From positions 1 to 64,000 of the forward strand of contig CANQPD010000012.1 of the NCBI GenBank assembly GCA_947625655.1: 64,000 bases of DNA, read 5' to 3'. The stretch comes from an uncultured Dysosmobacter sp. GTDB taxonomy: Bacteria > Bacillota > Clostridia > Oscillospirales > Oscillospiraceae. Both the position numbers and the translations under genes were made by a program. Position 1 is the stretch's first letter. Each line of letters opens with the position of its first letter. This document shows, piece after piece, positions 7,609-15,524 of the stretch. The notes beneath the pieces are model-generated. The model did not search any database, was not told the origin of the DNA, and worked only from the letters and a program-made list of their open reading frames with translations.

Positions 7609-8761
7609 ACAGTCGTCTGTACTTTGCGTTTGATGACAATCCTGTCGTAGAGGCAGCGATAGAGGAGCTTGCCGCGCCGTGCTGCGGCTCTCTCTCTCTC
7701 TCTCTCTCTACTTTAACAAATTGTGAACATTCCTCAGGCAAATAGAAACGAACGCCGCCTGCCACATAACTTCCTTTGGGAGCAATTTCCGACATGGGTT
7801 TTCCCATCCACCGGCTTGCTCCGATGATCTCAAACTGTTCAGGGTTATGCTTGTCCAGATAGGTAATCGGAACACCAATTTCCTCAAAGTAGTCACATGG
7901 AATATCAGCGACCTTGTTTACGTTGATAGCGTCGTAATTGGCATAGCGAGGGTACTCATCCTCGTTCCCATAGTATTTCTTATACAGTACTAATTTTTCG
8001 TGTCTTATTGCATAGTCAAGATTTGTAAACCATCGGACACCTTTCACACGAATATATTTTCTGCCGTCCTTATCGACGCCGCACCCCGCTGCACGGAGAG
8101 GATAGTCGTCAGGAACATAAAACTTTCTATCCCCACTGTGAATACTTGCGCCAAGCCATAATTTATTATCTTTGATAAGAGGGAAAATTTCCTTGTATGT
8201 AATTGCGTTGACATTTCCAATAATCAAAAAGTCCTTTTGGTATGCCACAAGCTGCGCAACGTACTCCCTGAACAGACTGAATGGAGGATTCGTAACAACA
8301 ATATCAGCCTGTTTCAGATATTCAATGCATTCCTCGCTGCGGAAATCGCCGTCACCCTTTAGCTTCTTGACGCCACGCTTTTTTGATTTCAAAAGTGCGT
8401 CAATGTCCTCGTCGGAAACACCTCTGCCGTTTGCCATCGGTACTTCCCTAATGTCCATGACATAACCGTGACCTCGGGCCACAGGCTCGTTTTCATCATC
8501 GAACAAGGAAAGCTGCTGTCCCACCACTGGAGAAGTACCATAGGAAGTGCAGATCAATCGTTTCAAGCCGAGGTAATTAAAGTTCCGCAGGAAGAATTTA
8601 CAGAAATTGCTCTCAAAGGGATCATCGCAGTTGCAAAGAACGGTTTTCCCACGAAAGTGCTGTTCGTAGTGGTTCAATTCGTTCTGTATATCCTCATACT
8701 GCGTATAGAACTCATCTTTTTTTGCGTCTTTGGCTTTATGCAAATTCTCATTCTTTGCCAT
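7577..8761 (-). CDS. EcoRI-family adenine-specific DNA methyltransferase, contains phase-variable tract
   Basis: 394 residues from the ATG at 8761 (GGGGGAAAG ribosome site just before); a longer ORF start at 8833 has no site. The catalytic motif TNPPFSLFREYV (about residue 155) is the N6-adenine NPPF motif of the EcoRI methylase family, and YTQYEDIQNEL, CNCDDPFESNF and FEEIGVPITYLDK are family blocks. Near the C-terminus the frame crosses (AG)11, which encodes E-R dipeptides, and then a less typical tail that still ends YDRIVIKRKM. Loss of one repeat unit gives another tail, also ending YDRIVIKRK. Gain of one unit fuses it to the downstream module. It is likely the modification half of a restriction system with the DUF262-HNH gene. 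Confidence 0.85.
   Translation of the reverse strand: MAKNENLHKAKDAKKDEFYTQYEDIQNELNHYEQHFRGKTVLCNCDDPFESNFCKFFLRNFNYLGLKRLICTSYGTSPVVGQQLSLFDDENEPVARGHGYVMDIREVPMANGRGVSDEDIDALLKSKKRGVKKLKGDGDFRSEECIEYLKQADIVVTNPPFSLFREYVAQLVAYQKDFLIIGNVNAITYKEIFPLIKDNKLWLGASIHSGDRKFYVPDDYPLRAAGCGVDKDGRKYIRVKGVRWFTNLDYAIRHEKLVLYKKYYGNEDEYPRYANYDAINVNKVADIPCDYFEEIGVPITYLDKHNPEQFEIIGASRWMGKPMSEIAPKGSYVAGGVRFYLPEECSQFVKVEREREREPQHGAASSSIAASTTGLSSNAKYRRLYDRIVIKRKM
7688..7709. repeat. (CT)11/(AG)11 dinucleotide tract in the methyltransferase gene
   Basis: Eleven perfect CT units on the plus strand (AG on the coding strand), inside the coding region. Dinucleotide tracts of this length slip during replication. Each unit shifts the frame by two bases, and all three resulting frames stay open for a plausible C-terminus. 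Confidence 0.9.
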
Positions 8762-8860
8762 ATATCTTTCCCCCGTTGCCGCTTTTGCGGTTACTTTTAA
8801 TATAGTACAAACCGGAAAGAACGGCAACAACATGTTTTAAGAACATGGTGTTTCATTGTA

Positions 8861-8897
8861 AAAGACCGACACCCATGTTGAATGAGTGTCGGTCTTT
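8861..8897. terminator. bidirectional terminator
   Basis: A perfect 12-bp stem AAAGACCGACAC (8861-8872) with its complement at 8886-8897 and a 13-nt loop. The A/T flanks make it work in both directions. Confidence 0.75.
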
Positions 8898-9032
8898 GTT
8901 ACCCTATTATGCGCTTGATTTTTTTGCGTACATGGCGTGAGTTTGACGTAAATCCGCTTCTCTATCTCGCAAACCAAGCAATTTCAGGGGTTAAGGCATT
9001 TTTTAGTACATACCGCTTGTAACCAACCTTAG

Positions 9033-9128
9033 TTACTCTTTGATAACAGCGTCGCAAAATTTGCCCATATTTGTAGCCTCATTCAGAAGCTGATAAATGC
9101 TGAATCCGCTCTGCTTCATGAGCCTTGA
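9033..9128 (-). pseudogene. C-terminal fragment of an unrecognised protein
   Basis: A minus-strand frame reads MKQSGFSIYQLLNEATN then MGKFCDAVIKE and stops at 9033-9035. It looks like real protein sequence (about 30 residues), but upstream it runs into non-coding-looking sequence and no start is visible. I do not recognise the family. The rest of 8898-9260 shows no gene. Confidence 0.3.
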
Positions 9129-9260
9129 CCACACAAACAGCCACAGACCTGCGTGGAACACGTGGAAACAGCAGACTTAAAAAGTGCTGGAAAGCAAATG
9201 AAGCGGAATGGAAACGGCCATAAACGAACGAAAAATATTATAAAAAGTTTCAAAATTCGG

Positions 9261-9305
9261 TTGGTAAGGATGAGGTCGGCGGTTCGAATCCGCCCAGCAG
9301 CTCCA
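9261..9305 (+). other. tRNA-Thr(GGT) 3' fragment: attachment site of an integrated element
   Basis: The sequence begins in the anticodon loop (TTGGTAA), continues with the 3' anticodon arm GGATG, a full T-arm (GGCGG-TTCGAAT-CCGCC), the acceptor strand CAGCAGC, a T discriminator and encoded CCA. The 5' half of the tRNA is absent: upstream bases do not fold with it. This is the expected remnant when a tyrosine integrase uses a tRNA 3' end as att site. An integrase gene starts 150 bp to the right. The intact tRNA is not in the window. Confidence 0.8.
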
Positions 9306-9442
9306 ACATTAAGCGCTTGAATCTTGTGATTTGAGTGCTTTTTGTTTTACTTTCAAAACTTTTTGGGCTCATTCGTGATTTTGACGAACAGCCAAAATTT
9401 GCAGAAACCCATACAAAAACCCATACCGACAGGCAAAATAGA

Positions 9443-9467
9443 GCCGGACAGGTCAACCCTGCCCGGC
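9443..9467 (-). terminator. terminator at the 3' end of the integrase gene
   Basis: A 10-bp stem (9443-9452 with 9458-9467, one mismatch) with the integrase stop codon in its loop. On the minus strand it is followed by TCTATTTTG. Confidence 0.6.
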
Positions 9468-10649
9468 TTTTTTGATGCTCTCTCTGACGATCTGCGTGGC
9501 CTTGATGATGCTTTCCTCACTGGCGTGGGTGTACATCCGCAGCGTCACCGCTTTGTCACTGTGGCCCAGGGCCTCCGACACGCTGGCGACATCGGCCCCG
9601 TTGGTGATGGCGATGCTGGCGAAGGTATGGCGTAGCTTGTGGGGATGGAGACCAGGGACGCCGCTTTTTTTAGACAGCTTTTGCAGATAGAGGGTAGGAC
9701 TTTGGGGGTGCATCGGCTCCGGGCTGTTCTCCTGAGTGAAGACATAGGCGCTGATCGCTTTATCAGCCTGATTTTCACGGAGCTGGCGGAGCAGGACTGT
9801 GGTATCATCCCCGGCGTATACTGTGCGTGTGCGGCCATTCTTGGGAGTGTCCAGATAGACGCCTTTCTGCTTTGTGTAACAGAGGTTCCCGGCAATGGTG
9901 ACGGCCCCGGTCTTGAAGTCGATGTTTTTCCATTGGAGGGCGCAGCACTCTCCCCGCCGTATGCCGGTATCAATAAGAAGATGAACCAGCGCCCGCCACT
10001 TTAGAGGCTCACCGTCCAGGGCGGCCAGAATCTTGCTGACCTCCACGGCGGTGTATGCCTCCGGCTCCGTGGGCTTTACTTCGTCCTTACGGGGTGTGGG
10101 CCGCTCCACCTTGTCCATCGGATTCCGGGGGATCATATCGCCCAGATAAGCCATTTTGAAAAGGCTGTGCAGGACAGTGTATGTCTTGATGACGGTGCTG
10201 TGGGCCTTGCCCTGAGACTGGATGGACAGCAGCAGGGCGGTGATCTGCGCCGGGGTAATATCCGGCATTTTGATGTCACCAAGGGCCGGGTATATCTTTT
10301 TGTCCAGGTTGGCCTGATATGCCGCGCGGCCATTCTCACTCATGGTGATGGTCTTGGCGGGCATGAAGACCCGTTCCCCATACTGGCGCAGGGTGAGGAT
10401 TTTGGCGGCCTCTGCGGCCTCCTGGGCGACTTTCTGGCGGGTCTCCTCGCGGCTGACGATCTCCCCAGCATCGCATTGGCGTTCGAAATCCGCCGCTACG
10501 GCGGCAAGCTCCCGGTCTATGGCCTTTTGGCTCCATCCCTCCGGCACATACCAGCGTTTTGTCAGATAGGATTTATCCCGGCCACGGCTGACGCGGATCT
10601 CGTAAAAGACCGCGCCCGCTTTGGTGGTCTTCTTCCTGGTTGATGGCAT
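9453..10649 (-). CDS. int: tyrosine recombinase / phage-type integrase
   Basis: 398 residues: an N-terminal arm-binding part (about 1-65), a SAM-like core-binding domain (about 90-180) and a catalytic domain (about 205-390). The catalytic set is complete: Arg in DTGIRRGECCAL, His-x-x-Arg in HPHKLRHTFAS, His in EALGHSDKAVT and the Tyr nucleophile in LRMYTHAS. This is the Tn916/phage Int class, which cuts and rejoins att sites. Its gene faces the tRNA-Thr fragment 150 bp away, the usual int-att arrangement. With the excisionase-like gene at 12043 it marks a second, older integrated element that now looks degraded. Confidence 0.92.
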   Translation of the reverse strand: MPSTRKKTTKAGAVFYEIRVSRGRDKSYLTKRWYVPEGWSQKAIDRELAAVAADFERQCDAGEIVSREETRQKVAQEAAEAAKILTLRQYGERVFMPAKTITMSENGRAAYQANLDKKIYPALGDIKMPDITPAQITALLLSIQSQGKAHSTVIKTYTVLHSLFKMAYLGDMIPRNPMDKVERPTPRKDEVKPTEPEAYTAVEVSKILAALDGEPLKWRALVHLLIDTGIRRGECCALQWKNIDFKTGAVTIAGNLCYTKQKGVYLDTPKNGRTRTVYAGDDTTVLLRQLRENQADKAISAYVFTQENSPEPMHPQSPTLYLQKLSKKSGVPGLHPHKLRHTFASIAITNGADVASVSEALGHSDKAVTLRMYTHASEESIIKATQIVRESIKKAGQG

Positions 10650-10777
10650 TGTGTCACCCCTTGCGTATGACGAAAATTTGTGATATGCTGACTGAGGCGC
10701 TGCTGGATTAAGCGGTCGGCCCTCTGTGTACAGGGGGCAGCTTCTTGCCCTCTGATCCGATGAGAGGAGGGCTGCCC

Positions 10778-10867
10778 ATGATGGTTACATATTCTGACCT
10801 GATTCAGATTGGTATTCTCATTGTTGGTATTTGCGGCCTGTTCATTCAGGTATACAAAAAGAAGTGA
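10778..10867 (+). CDS. holin-like type I toxin peptide
   Basis: 29 residues. It starts MMVTYSDLIQIG, has one hydrophobic helix (GILIVGICGLFI) and ends QVYKKK. This matches the small putative holin-like toxin family (Hol_Tox), normally controlled by an antisense RNA. GAGGAGG (10764-10770) lies seven bases before the ATG. An 11-bp hairpin (10862-10872 with 10890-10900, one mismatch) overlaps the 3' end, as usual at such loci. It would insert into the membrane and cause growth arrest. It probably stabilises the integrase element. Below the size at which most gene callers report ORFs. Confidence 0.65.
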   Translation: MMVTYSDLIQIGILIVGICGLFIQVYKKK

Positions 10868-11139
10868 CCGCCGGCACCCTGACAAGTACGGCGATCACTT
10901 CAAAGCACTTATAGGGGGCTGACCGTTTCTAGCAGCGCCCTTCGTTATCTTTAGTATAGCCATAAAATCTGAAATTGTCAATGCCCTGGGCCTTTGGTCT
11001 GGGGCTTTATTTTTGGTTGCCGGCATTTTGTCCACTTGCCAAAACAAATATGACAAAATGGCCGGGTTCAACTTACCCAAAATTGAGAAAGTTGCTTTTG
11101 CTCATTTTTGAGCGAAAGTTAAGGACATTTTTGTCCGTT

Positions 11140-11706
11140 TCACTTTTTGCTCTCTGGCGGCGTTTCCACGCCCTCTGACGGGCCTTTTGACGGGGGGGTG
11201 GTATCCATACCCTCTGGATGGTCCTGCGGGGCCTCTGTGCGCTGGTACTGTGGAATTTTTGACAACTTCTCTACATAGTCAGCAACTTCACCTAATTTAG
11301 TTTTATCTAAGTGTTGATAAAAACAATGGCTTGCTACCAATTTTCCGTCTGTATTTAGGAGACTGTAAAAATAGGCTATTCTGTCTTCCTCTGATTTGAA
11401 CGTGAGATTGAGGATGCCGAGCCTGTACGCTTCTTCTGTTGATATTTTTTTGAACGGCCCTGCGGTTTTTAGCTTCTCCGTCATATGGTCTATAACCGTT
11501 GCCCCTTGTTGCTCCTCCGGAACAAGTTCCGTCCACTCAACGCCCAGCGCATCAGCTATACGGCGTAGAGTATCAAGACGGGGCTTTCTTTGTCCGGTTT
11601 CATACTGCCCAATCATAGAACCGGACACCCCGAGCGCTTTGCCAAGCTCCTTTTGAGAAATCCCTTTATTCTTTCGGGTTGCCTTTATGTGTTCGCCAAT
11701 CGTCAT
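11140..11706 (-). CDS. XRE-family transcriptional regulator
   Basis: 188 residues from ATG 11706, preceded by GGAGGGA; an upstream in-frame start at 11757 has no ribosome site. The Cro/CI-type HTH occupies residues 1-60 (TIGEHIKATRKNKGISQKELG, then SGSMIGQYETGQRKPRLDTL). The middle is uncharacterised and the tail is Pro/Glu rich. It lies divergent to two small HTH genes at 11847 and 12043, the typical control switch of an integrative element. It probably represses excision and transfer genes through the 140-bp divergent region. Confidence 0.85.
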   Translation of the reverse strand: MTIGEHIKATRKNKGISQKELGKALGVSGSMIGQYETGQRKPRLDTLRRIADALGVEWTELVPEEQQGATVIDHMTEKLKTAGPFKKISTEEAYRLGILNLTFKSEEDRIAYFYSLLNTDGKLVASHCFYQHLDKTKLGEVADYVEKLSKIPQYQRTEAPQDHPEGMDTTPPSKGPSEGVETPPESKK

Positions 11707-11846
11707 ATAATCCCTCCTTCCAATGCAGAGTATACCACTACTTGCACAAAAAATCAAGCAAAACGCTTGACAAAAGCAAAATGATTTGATATTATCAGGA
11801 TGAAAAGCATAATGCTTGAAATTTTAAAGCAAGGGAGGTGAACCAA

Positions 11847-12038
11847 GTGCGTATTGACCGGGTAAAATTTGCGGCGGCCCTCGCCCGCCTTGATCTCAAT
11901 GGTAACAAGCTGGCAGAAAAAGCCGGGGTCAGCCGTGGGACCGTAACGGCCGTGCGGACTGGCAAGAGCTGCAGCAAAGAGACGGCGGAGAAACTGGCGG
12001 CTGTGTTGGGCCGCGAGATCATCGAGGAAAGGAGCTAG
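11847..12038 (+). CDS. small XRE-type HTH protein
   Basis: 63 residues consisting almost only of a Cro-type HTH (KLAEKAGVSRGTVTAVRTGK). I chose GTG 11847 because GGGAGG (11833-11838) lies eight bases upstream; the GTG at 11838 overlaps that site. It is transcribed away from the XRE repressor at 11140-11706 and is probably its antagonist or a Cro-like partner. It is 4 bp before the excisionase-like gene, so the two share an operon. Confidence 0.75.
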   Translation: MRIDRVKFAAALARLDLNGNKLAEKAGVSRGTVTAVRTGKSCSKETAEKLAAVLGREIIEERS

Positions 12039-12042
12039 AAGC

Positions 12043-12213
12043 ATGATGGAGATCAAGACACCATTCCAGAAAATCCCGGAGGCATGCAAGACAACCGGCC
12101 TGAGCCAGTACTTTTTGCGGAAAGGCTGCAAAGACGGGACCATCCCGCACATCAAGTCCGGGCCGACCTATTACATCAATGTGCCGGCGCTGCTGAAGCA
12201 GTTGGGAGCGTGA
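12043..12213 (+). CDS. excisionase-like winged HTH protein
   Basis: 56 residues. KIPEACKTTGLSQYFLRKGC then GTIPHIKSGPTYYINVPALL is the compact HTH_17/AlpA layout found in excisionases of integrative elements: helix-turn-helix, a wing with the PHIKSG turn, and a final helix. GGAGCTAGAAGC lies before the ATG. It would bend att DNA and steer the integrase at 9453-10649 toward excision. The following reading frame (GTG 12218) is broken after about 16 codons at a recombination scar near 12268. Confidence 0.7.
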   Translation: MMEIKTPFQKIPEACKTTGLSQYFLRKGCKDGTIPHIKSGPTYYINVPALLKQLGA

Positions 12214-12270
12214 GAGAGTGACCGAAACGAAAGCAAAAAACAATATGCGGCGATTTGCAGAGTACTAGGC

Positions 12271-12816
12271 CCCGCTCCTGATCCCTCGGAACATCCTGAC
12301 CCGTGAGGTACAACTTGCCCAGCATATACTGTGCATACTGGTTTCCCGCTTCTGCCGATTGAGTGAACCACTCCACAGCTTTTTCGGCATCTCTGCGCAC
12401 CACATCGCCGTTGAGGTACTCTTTTCCCAGCCGATAGGCGGCATAGTGGTTTCCTCCTTGGGCGGCCTGCTTCAGCCAGCGGAGCCCCTCATCCGGAGCT
12501 CGTACTTCTTCATCATCAGAGAGATACAGCTTGCCCAGCGCATACTGCGCTGGTGCTGATCCCTGCTGTGCTGCACGGAGAAAATAATATCGGGCGTTTA
12601 CCCAGTCCGGCGTCAGCAAAGGGCCATTTCGGTAAAGTTTGCCCACGAGGTACTGGGCGTGTGGGTCGCCGCCATCCGCCAGTCGTTCCAGTTCCGCCAC
12701 GGCGTTGTCCCGGTCCTCCAGCGGTAGTGACTCATCTCTGACGATCTGCCGGAGTTCCCAACAGGTGTAGGACTCATCCGGTGCTTCTTCTGACTCATCC
12801 CGCCGGGGCAGGCCGC
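12271..12816 (-). pseudogene. Sel1-repeat protein fragment (relaxase-tail type)
   Basis: The minus-strand frame holds four to five Sel1 repeats of about 36 residues: AQYLVGKLYRNGPL, AQYALGKLYLSDD, AAYRLGKEYLNGD, AQYMLGKLYLTGQ. Sel1 arrays of exactly this style form the C-terminal tail of some mobile-element relaxases in Firmicutes, so this may be the tail of a lost relaxase. There is no start at its 5' side, and at its 3' side the last repeat runs into unrelated sequence at about 12270. Both ends therefore look cut, and the fragment lies opposite to the genes on its left. It is probably inactive. Confidence 0.6.
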
Positions 12817-12987
12817 TACCGTGAATACGCAAAAGCGTATGGCCGACTGAAGAGCAGGAAGCTGCGGGAGACACTCAGTGCAGAGAAATGGCACCGTCAG
12901 GTGGCATATATTCAAGAACTAAAGGCGGAGTATTTAGCAGGCAACATAAGTGATGTTGAATATGTGACGAAACTGGATCAGGTGTGA
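12808..12987 (+). pseudogene. C-terminal fragment of an unrecognised mobile-element protein
   Basis: About 57 residues ending YVTKLDQV, with a basic helix (YREYAKAYGRLKSRKLRE) and a final helix. The frame has no ribosome site, and its left end overlaps the cut end of the Sel1 fragment, so it looks like the tail of a gene whose front was deleted. Family not recognised. A hairpin terminator follows. Confidence 0.4.
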
Positions 12988-13002
12988 TTTCTTCTACAAG
13001 GT

Positions 13003-13031
13003 TGAACGGTCAAGAGATACTTGACCGTTCA
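13003..13031 (+). terminator. hairpin terminator
   Basis: A perfect 12-bp stem TGAACGGTCAAG (13003-13014) with 13020-13031 and a 5-nt loop, 15 bases after the stop at 12987. There is no clear T-run. Confidence 0.5.
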
Positions 13032-13149
13032 GTCCAAATGTCTGACGATAAAACTTTATATTGACTACAGCAGCGCATAATATGCTTTAGAAAGCCAAAC
13101 GAGGAAACCGCTTGAAGCGGTAGGCTTTGCAGGGACAATACGAACTTAG

Positions 13150-13182
13150 TAAGAAACGCAAGAGAATCTCTTGCGTTTCTTA
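13150..13182. terminator. bidirectional terminator
   Basis: A perfect 15-bp stem (13150-13164 with 13168-13182), a 3-nt loop and T-rich flanks. It insulates the AbiE promoter from the left. Confidence 0.7.
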
Positions 13183-13236
13183 CTTATTTCTATTTTGTTG
13201 GCAATCACCGTTCTAAACGATGGTTAATAAATTTTG

Positions 13237-13265
13237 TTGACTTTAATCGTAATTATATATACAAT
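13237..13265 (+). promoter_or_regulatory. promoter of the AbiE/type I operon
   Basis: TTGACT (13237-13242), 17 bases, TACAAT (13260-13265), 34 bp before the abiEi start. The surrounding sequence is strongly AT-rich. Confidence 0.7.
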
Positions 13266-13298
13266 ATTATTGGTTTGTTGCGACCGAGAGGTGAGTAT

Positions 13299-13892
13299 AT
13301 GGATTACATGGTGGAATTGGCTGCCATTGCCAAGGCGCATGGCGGGATCATTGAAACCAAAATAGCGGCACAGCATGGGATCTCCAAAGCGATGCTTTAT
13401 AAGCTGTGCAAAGAAGATAAAATTCATCGAATTGTAAAAGGGCAGTACATTCTGCCTGATGATATGCAGGATGAACTGCTGTCGATCAGCAAGCGCTCTG
13501 AAAATATTATTTTTTCGCATGAGACGGCACTCTACCTTCATGGAATTTCTGACCGTACCCCATTTGAGCATACGGTTACTGCACCCTCTGGGTGTATTCC
13601 ATCTTCTGCAATTAAATCTGAATGCAAAGTGTATTACATCAAGCCGGAATTGTTTGAACTCGGTTTATCAACGCTGAGAACGCCGGCCGGGAACAATGTT
13701 CCTGTATATGATCTTGAGCGTACCATTTGTGATGTGATTCGCAGCCGCAATAAATTGGGGACAGAGACATTTCTCGCAGCGCTGAAGCTGTATGCGGCAA
13801 ATCCGAAGAAGGATTTGAATAAACTAAACTCTTACGCAAAAAAGATGCGGGTATCCAATGTTTTGCGTCAGTATCTGGAGGTGCTTCTGTGA
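13299..13892 (+). CDS. abiEi: AbiEi-type antitoxin (type IV toxin-antitoxin)
   Basis: 197 residues from ATG 13299, with GAGGTG six bases before. The N-terminal winged HTH (about 5-60: GISKAMLYKLCKEDKIHRIVKGQYIL) is the AbiEi_4-type DNA-binding domain. The middle and C-terminal part has YLHGISDRTPFEHTVTAPSG and PVYDLERTICDVIRSRNK, characteristic of AbiEi. It represses its own promoter and neutralises AbiEii. The stop overlaps the AbiEii start by 4 bp. It heads a defence operon that continues with a type I-like methyltransferase, now interrupted by the ICE. Confidence 0.9.
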   Translation: MDYMVELAAIAKAHGGIIETKIAAQHGISKAMLYKLCKEDKIHRIVKGQYILPDDMQDELLSISKRSENIIFSHETALYLHGISDRTPFEHTVTAPSGCIPSSAIKSECKVYYIKPELFELGLSTLRTPAGNNVPVYDLERTICDVIRSRNKLGTETFLAALKLYAANPKKDLNKLNSYAKKMRVSNVLRQYLEVLL

Positions 13893-14713
13893 GTAAAGCA
13901 ATGAGTTTGAAAGCAAAGATCCGCAACATCGCAAAACAGAAGAATATCCCGGCGCAGGTTATTTTGCAGAATTATATGTTTGAGCGGCTGCTTGTCCGTC
14001 TTTCGGCTTCTGAGTATAAAGAGAAGTTTGTGTTAAAGGGCGGTATGCTGGTGGCCGCCATCGTTGGTTTGGATAACCGGGCCACCATGGATCTGGATAC
14101 GACATTAAAGAATTTGCCCCTTACATCGGAGGCGATCCGCAGTGCGTTGGAGCAGATTTGTGCCACCCCCTTTGATGATGGCGTAGATTTTGAGATCGGC
14201 ACGATCTCTCCCATCCGTGAAGATGACATTTATGGCGGTTATCGCGTCATGCTGAACACAAGGTTTGATACGCTGCTGACGCCACTCAGTATTGATGTGT
14301 CCGCCGGTGATGCGATTACACCCCATGCGGTACAGTACAGTTTCTCTGAAATCTTCGATGACGAAAAATCCTACGAGCTGTGGGCATATAACATTGAAAC
14401 CGTTATGGCCGAAAAAGTGGAAACTATTCTGCGGCGCGGCGTGTTCAATACCCGCCCAAGAGATTTTTACGATGCCTACATACTGACCACGACACAGAGA
14501 CTTGATAGGGCTGTATTTGCGGATGCGCTGAAAGCAACTGCAAACCACCGTGGCACGACTCAGCAGATTGCGGATGTTCCTGGTATTCTTCATAACATCG
14601 AAGAAAGTCCGGAGCTGCGCTCCATGTGGGAGAAATATCGCAAGCAGTTTGCGTATGCACAGGATATTGAGTATAACCAAATCCTGGCGGTGCTGAAAAC
14701 GTTGTTGGAATGA
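13889..14713 (+). CDS. abiEii: AbiEii-type nucleotidyltransferase toxin
   Basis: 274 residues starting at GTG, coupled to abiEi (ATGA-type overlap, GGAGG upstream). The DNA-polymerase-beta-like nucleotidyltransferase motif is present: FVLKGGMLVAAIVG then TMDLDTT (Gly-rich turn with D-x-D at about residues 50-72). EKVETILRRGVFNTRPRDFYD supplies the conserved K/R-D block (about 180-200). AbiEii proteins transfer nucleotides to tRNA or other targets and cause abortive infection. All key motifs are visible, so it should be active. A type I-like methyltransferase gene follows after 13 bp. Confidence 0.9.
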   Translation: MSKAMSLKAKIRNIAKQKNIPAQVILQNYMFERLLVRLSASEYKEKFVLKGGMLVAAIVGLDNRATMDLDTTLKNLPLTSEAIRSALEQICATPFDDGVDFEIGTISPIREDDIYGGYRVMLNTRFDTLLTPLSIDVSAGDAITPHAVQYSFSEIFDDEKSYELWAYNIETVMAEKVETILRRGVFNTRPRDFYDAYILTTTQRLDRAVFADALKATANHRGTTQQIADVPGILHNIEESPELRSMWEKYRKQFAYAQDIEYNQILAVLKTLLE

Positions 14714-14726
14714 TGTGGAGGTTATT

Positions 14727-15524
14727 ATGGGCACTTTAGAAATAAGGAAATCTAATGGAAAAATATATTCTTTTATTAGACAAAAGGATTTAGTATGCAC
14801 CCCCGAAGAGGAAGTGCGCCAAAATTTCATATGTAAACTTGTAAATGATTTTGGATATCCAATTGAGTTGATGGCAGAAGAATACAGCCCGGATTTAAAA
14901 ACGAGAGGTGTCCGTTCAACAAGAGCAGACATAGTTATTTATGAAAATGAGGAAAAGAAAAACAACGATTATAATGCTTTTATAGTCGTAGAATGCAAGG
15001 CGGAAGAAGTCAAAATTAGGTTGGAGGATTTTTATCAAGGTGCGGAGTATGCCGCAAAATTAAGAGCACAGTTTTTAATTTTGCATAATTCTAAGGAAAC
15101 ACATTTCTACGCTGTTGATATGGAGAAAGCTCCGAACAAACGAGATGCTTTCACTCAGATTGTAACGATACCTCACTATGATGATATCTTAGATAAAAAG
15201 AAAATTGATGCAATAAAAAAACAAACCAAAGCATTTACACGGGAAGAATTCACGAAAATGCTTAGAACCTGCCACAATATTATACGAAATAACGACAAGC
15301 TATCTCCTGAAGCCGCTTTTGACGAAATCAGCAAAATCTTATTTATGAAGATTCGTTATGAGCGTGATAAGAATGGCAGTGAAGTGTTTACGCTCAAAAA
15401 ATACAAGCAATTAGAAGAAGATTATGAAAAGTACACTCGGCCGACTTTAAAGAGACAGGGTGTTGATTTGCCATACATGCAAATCATGTTTAATGACACA
15501 AAGGATATGATTAGCTCCAATTAG
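14727..15524 (+). CDS. N-terminal half of an HSDR_N + N6-methyltransferase, truncated by the ICE
   Basis: 265 residues from ATG 14727 (GGAG six bases before). Residues about 25-135 form an HSDR_N / PD-(D/E)xK-like domain: PEEEVRQNFICKLVNDFGYP, RSTRADIVIYEN, FIVVECKAEEVKI (D...ExK). The domain begins the helical N-terminus of a type I M subunit (FDEISKILFMKIRYERDKNG) and then stops after ISSN, four codons encoded by the ICE end. Removing 15510-52279 joins codon ATG 15507 to TTT 52280, so the frame continues DTKDM-FREDHLFD into the methyltransferase at 52277. As it stands it has no catalytic methyltransferase part. Confidence 0.88.
   Translation: MGTLEIRKSNGKIYSFIRQKDLVCTPEEEVRQNFICKLVNDFGYPIELMAEEYSPDLKTRGVRSTRADIVIYENEEKKNNDYNAFIVVECKAEEVKIRLEDFYQGAEYAAKLRAQFLILHNSKETHFYAVDMEKAPNKRDAFTQIVTIPHYDDILDKKKIDAIKKQTKAFTREEFTKMLRTCHNIIRNNDKLSPEAAFDEISKILFMKIRYERDKNGSEVFTLKKYKQLEEDYEKYTRPTLKRQGVDLPYMQIMFNDTKDMISSN

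Noticed and set aside
9261..9305. A functional tRNA gene
   Set aside because: Only the 3' part from the anticodon loop onward is present; D-arm and acceptor 5' strand are missing upstream.
10895..11080. A 61-codon minus-strand ORF
   Set aside because: No ribosome site, no recognisable pattern, and it lies in the AT-rich regulatory gap between int and the XRE gene.
14105..14932. A 275-codon minus-strand ORF across abiEii
   Set aside because: Antisense to the nucleotidyltransferase motifs and across a gene border; no ribosome site.
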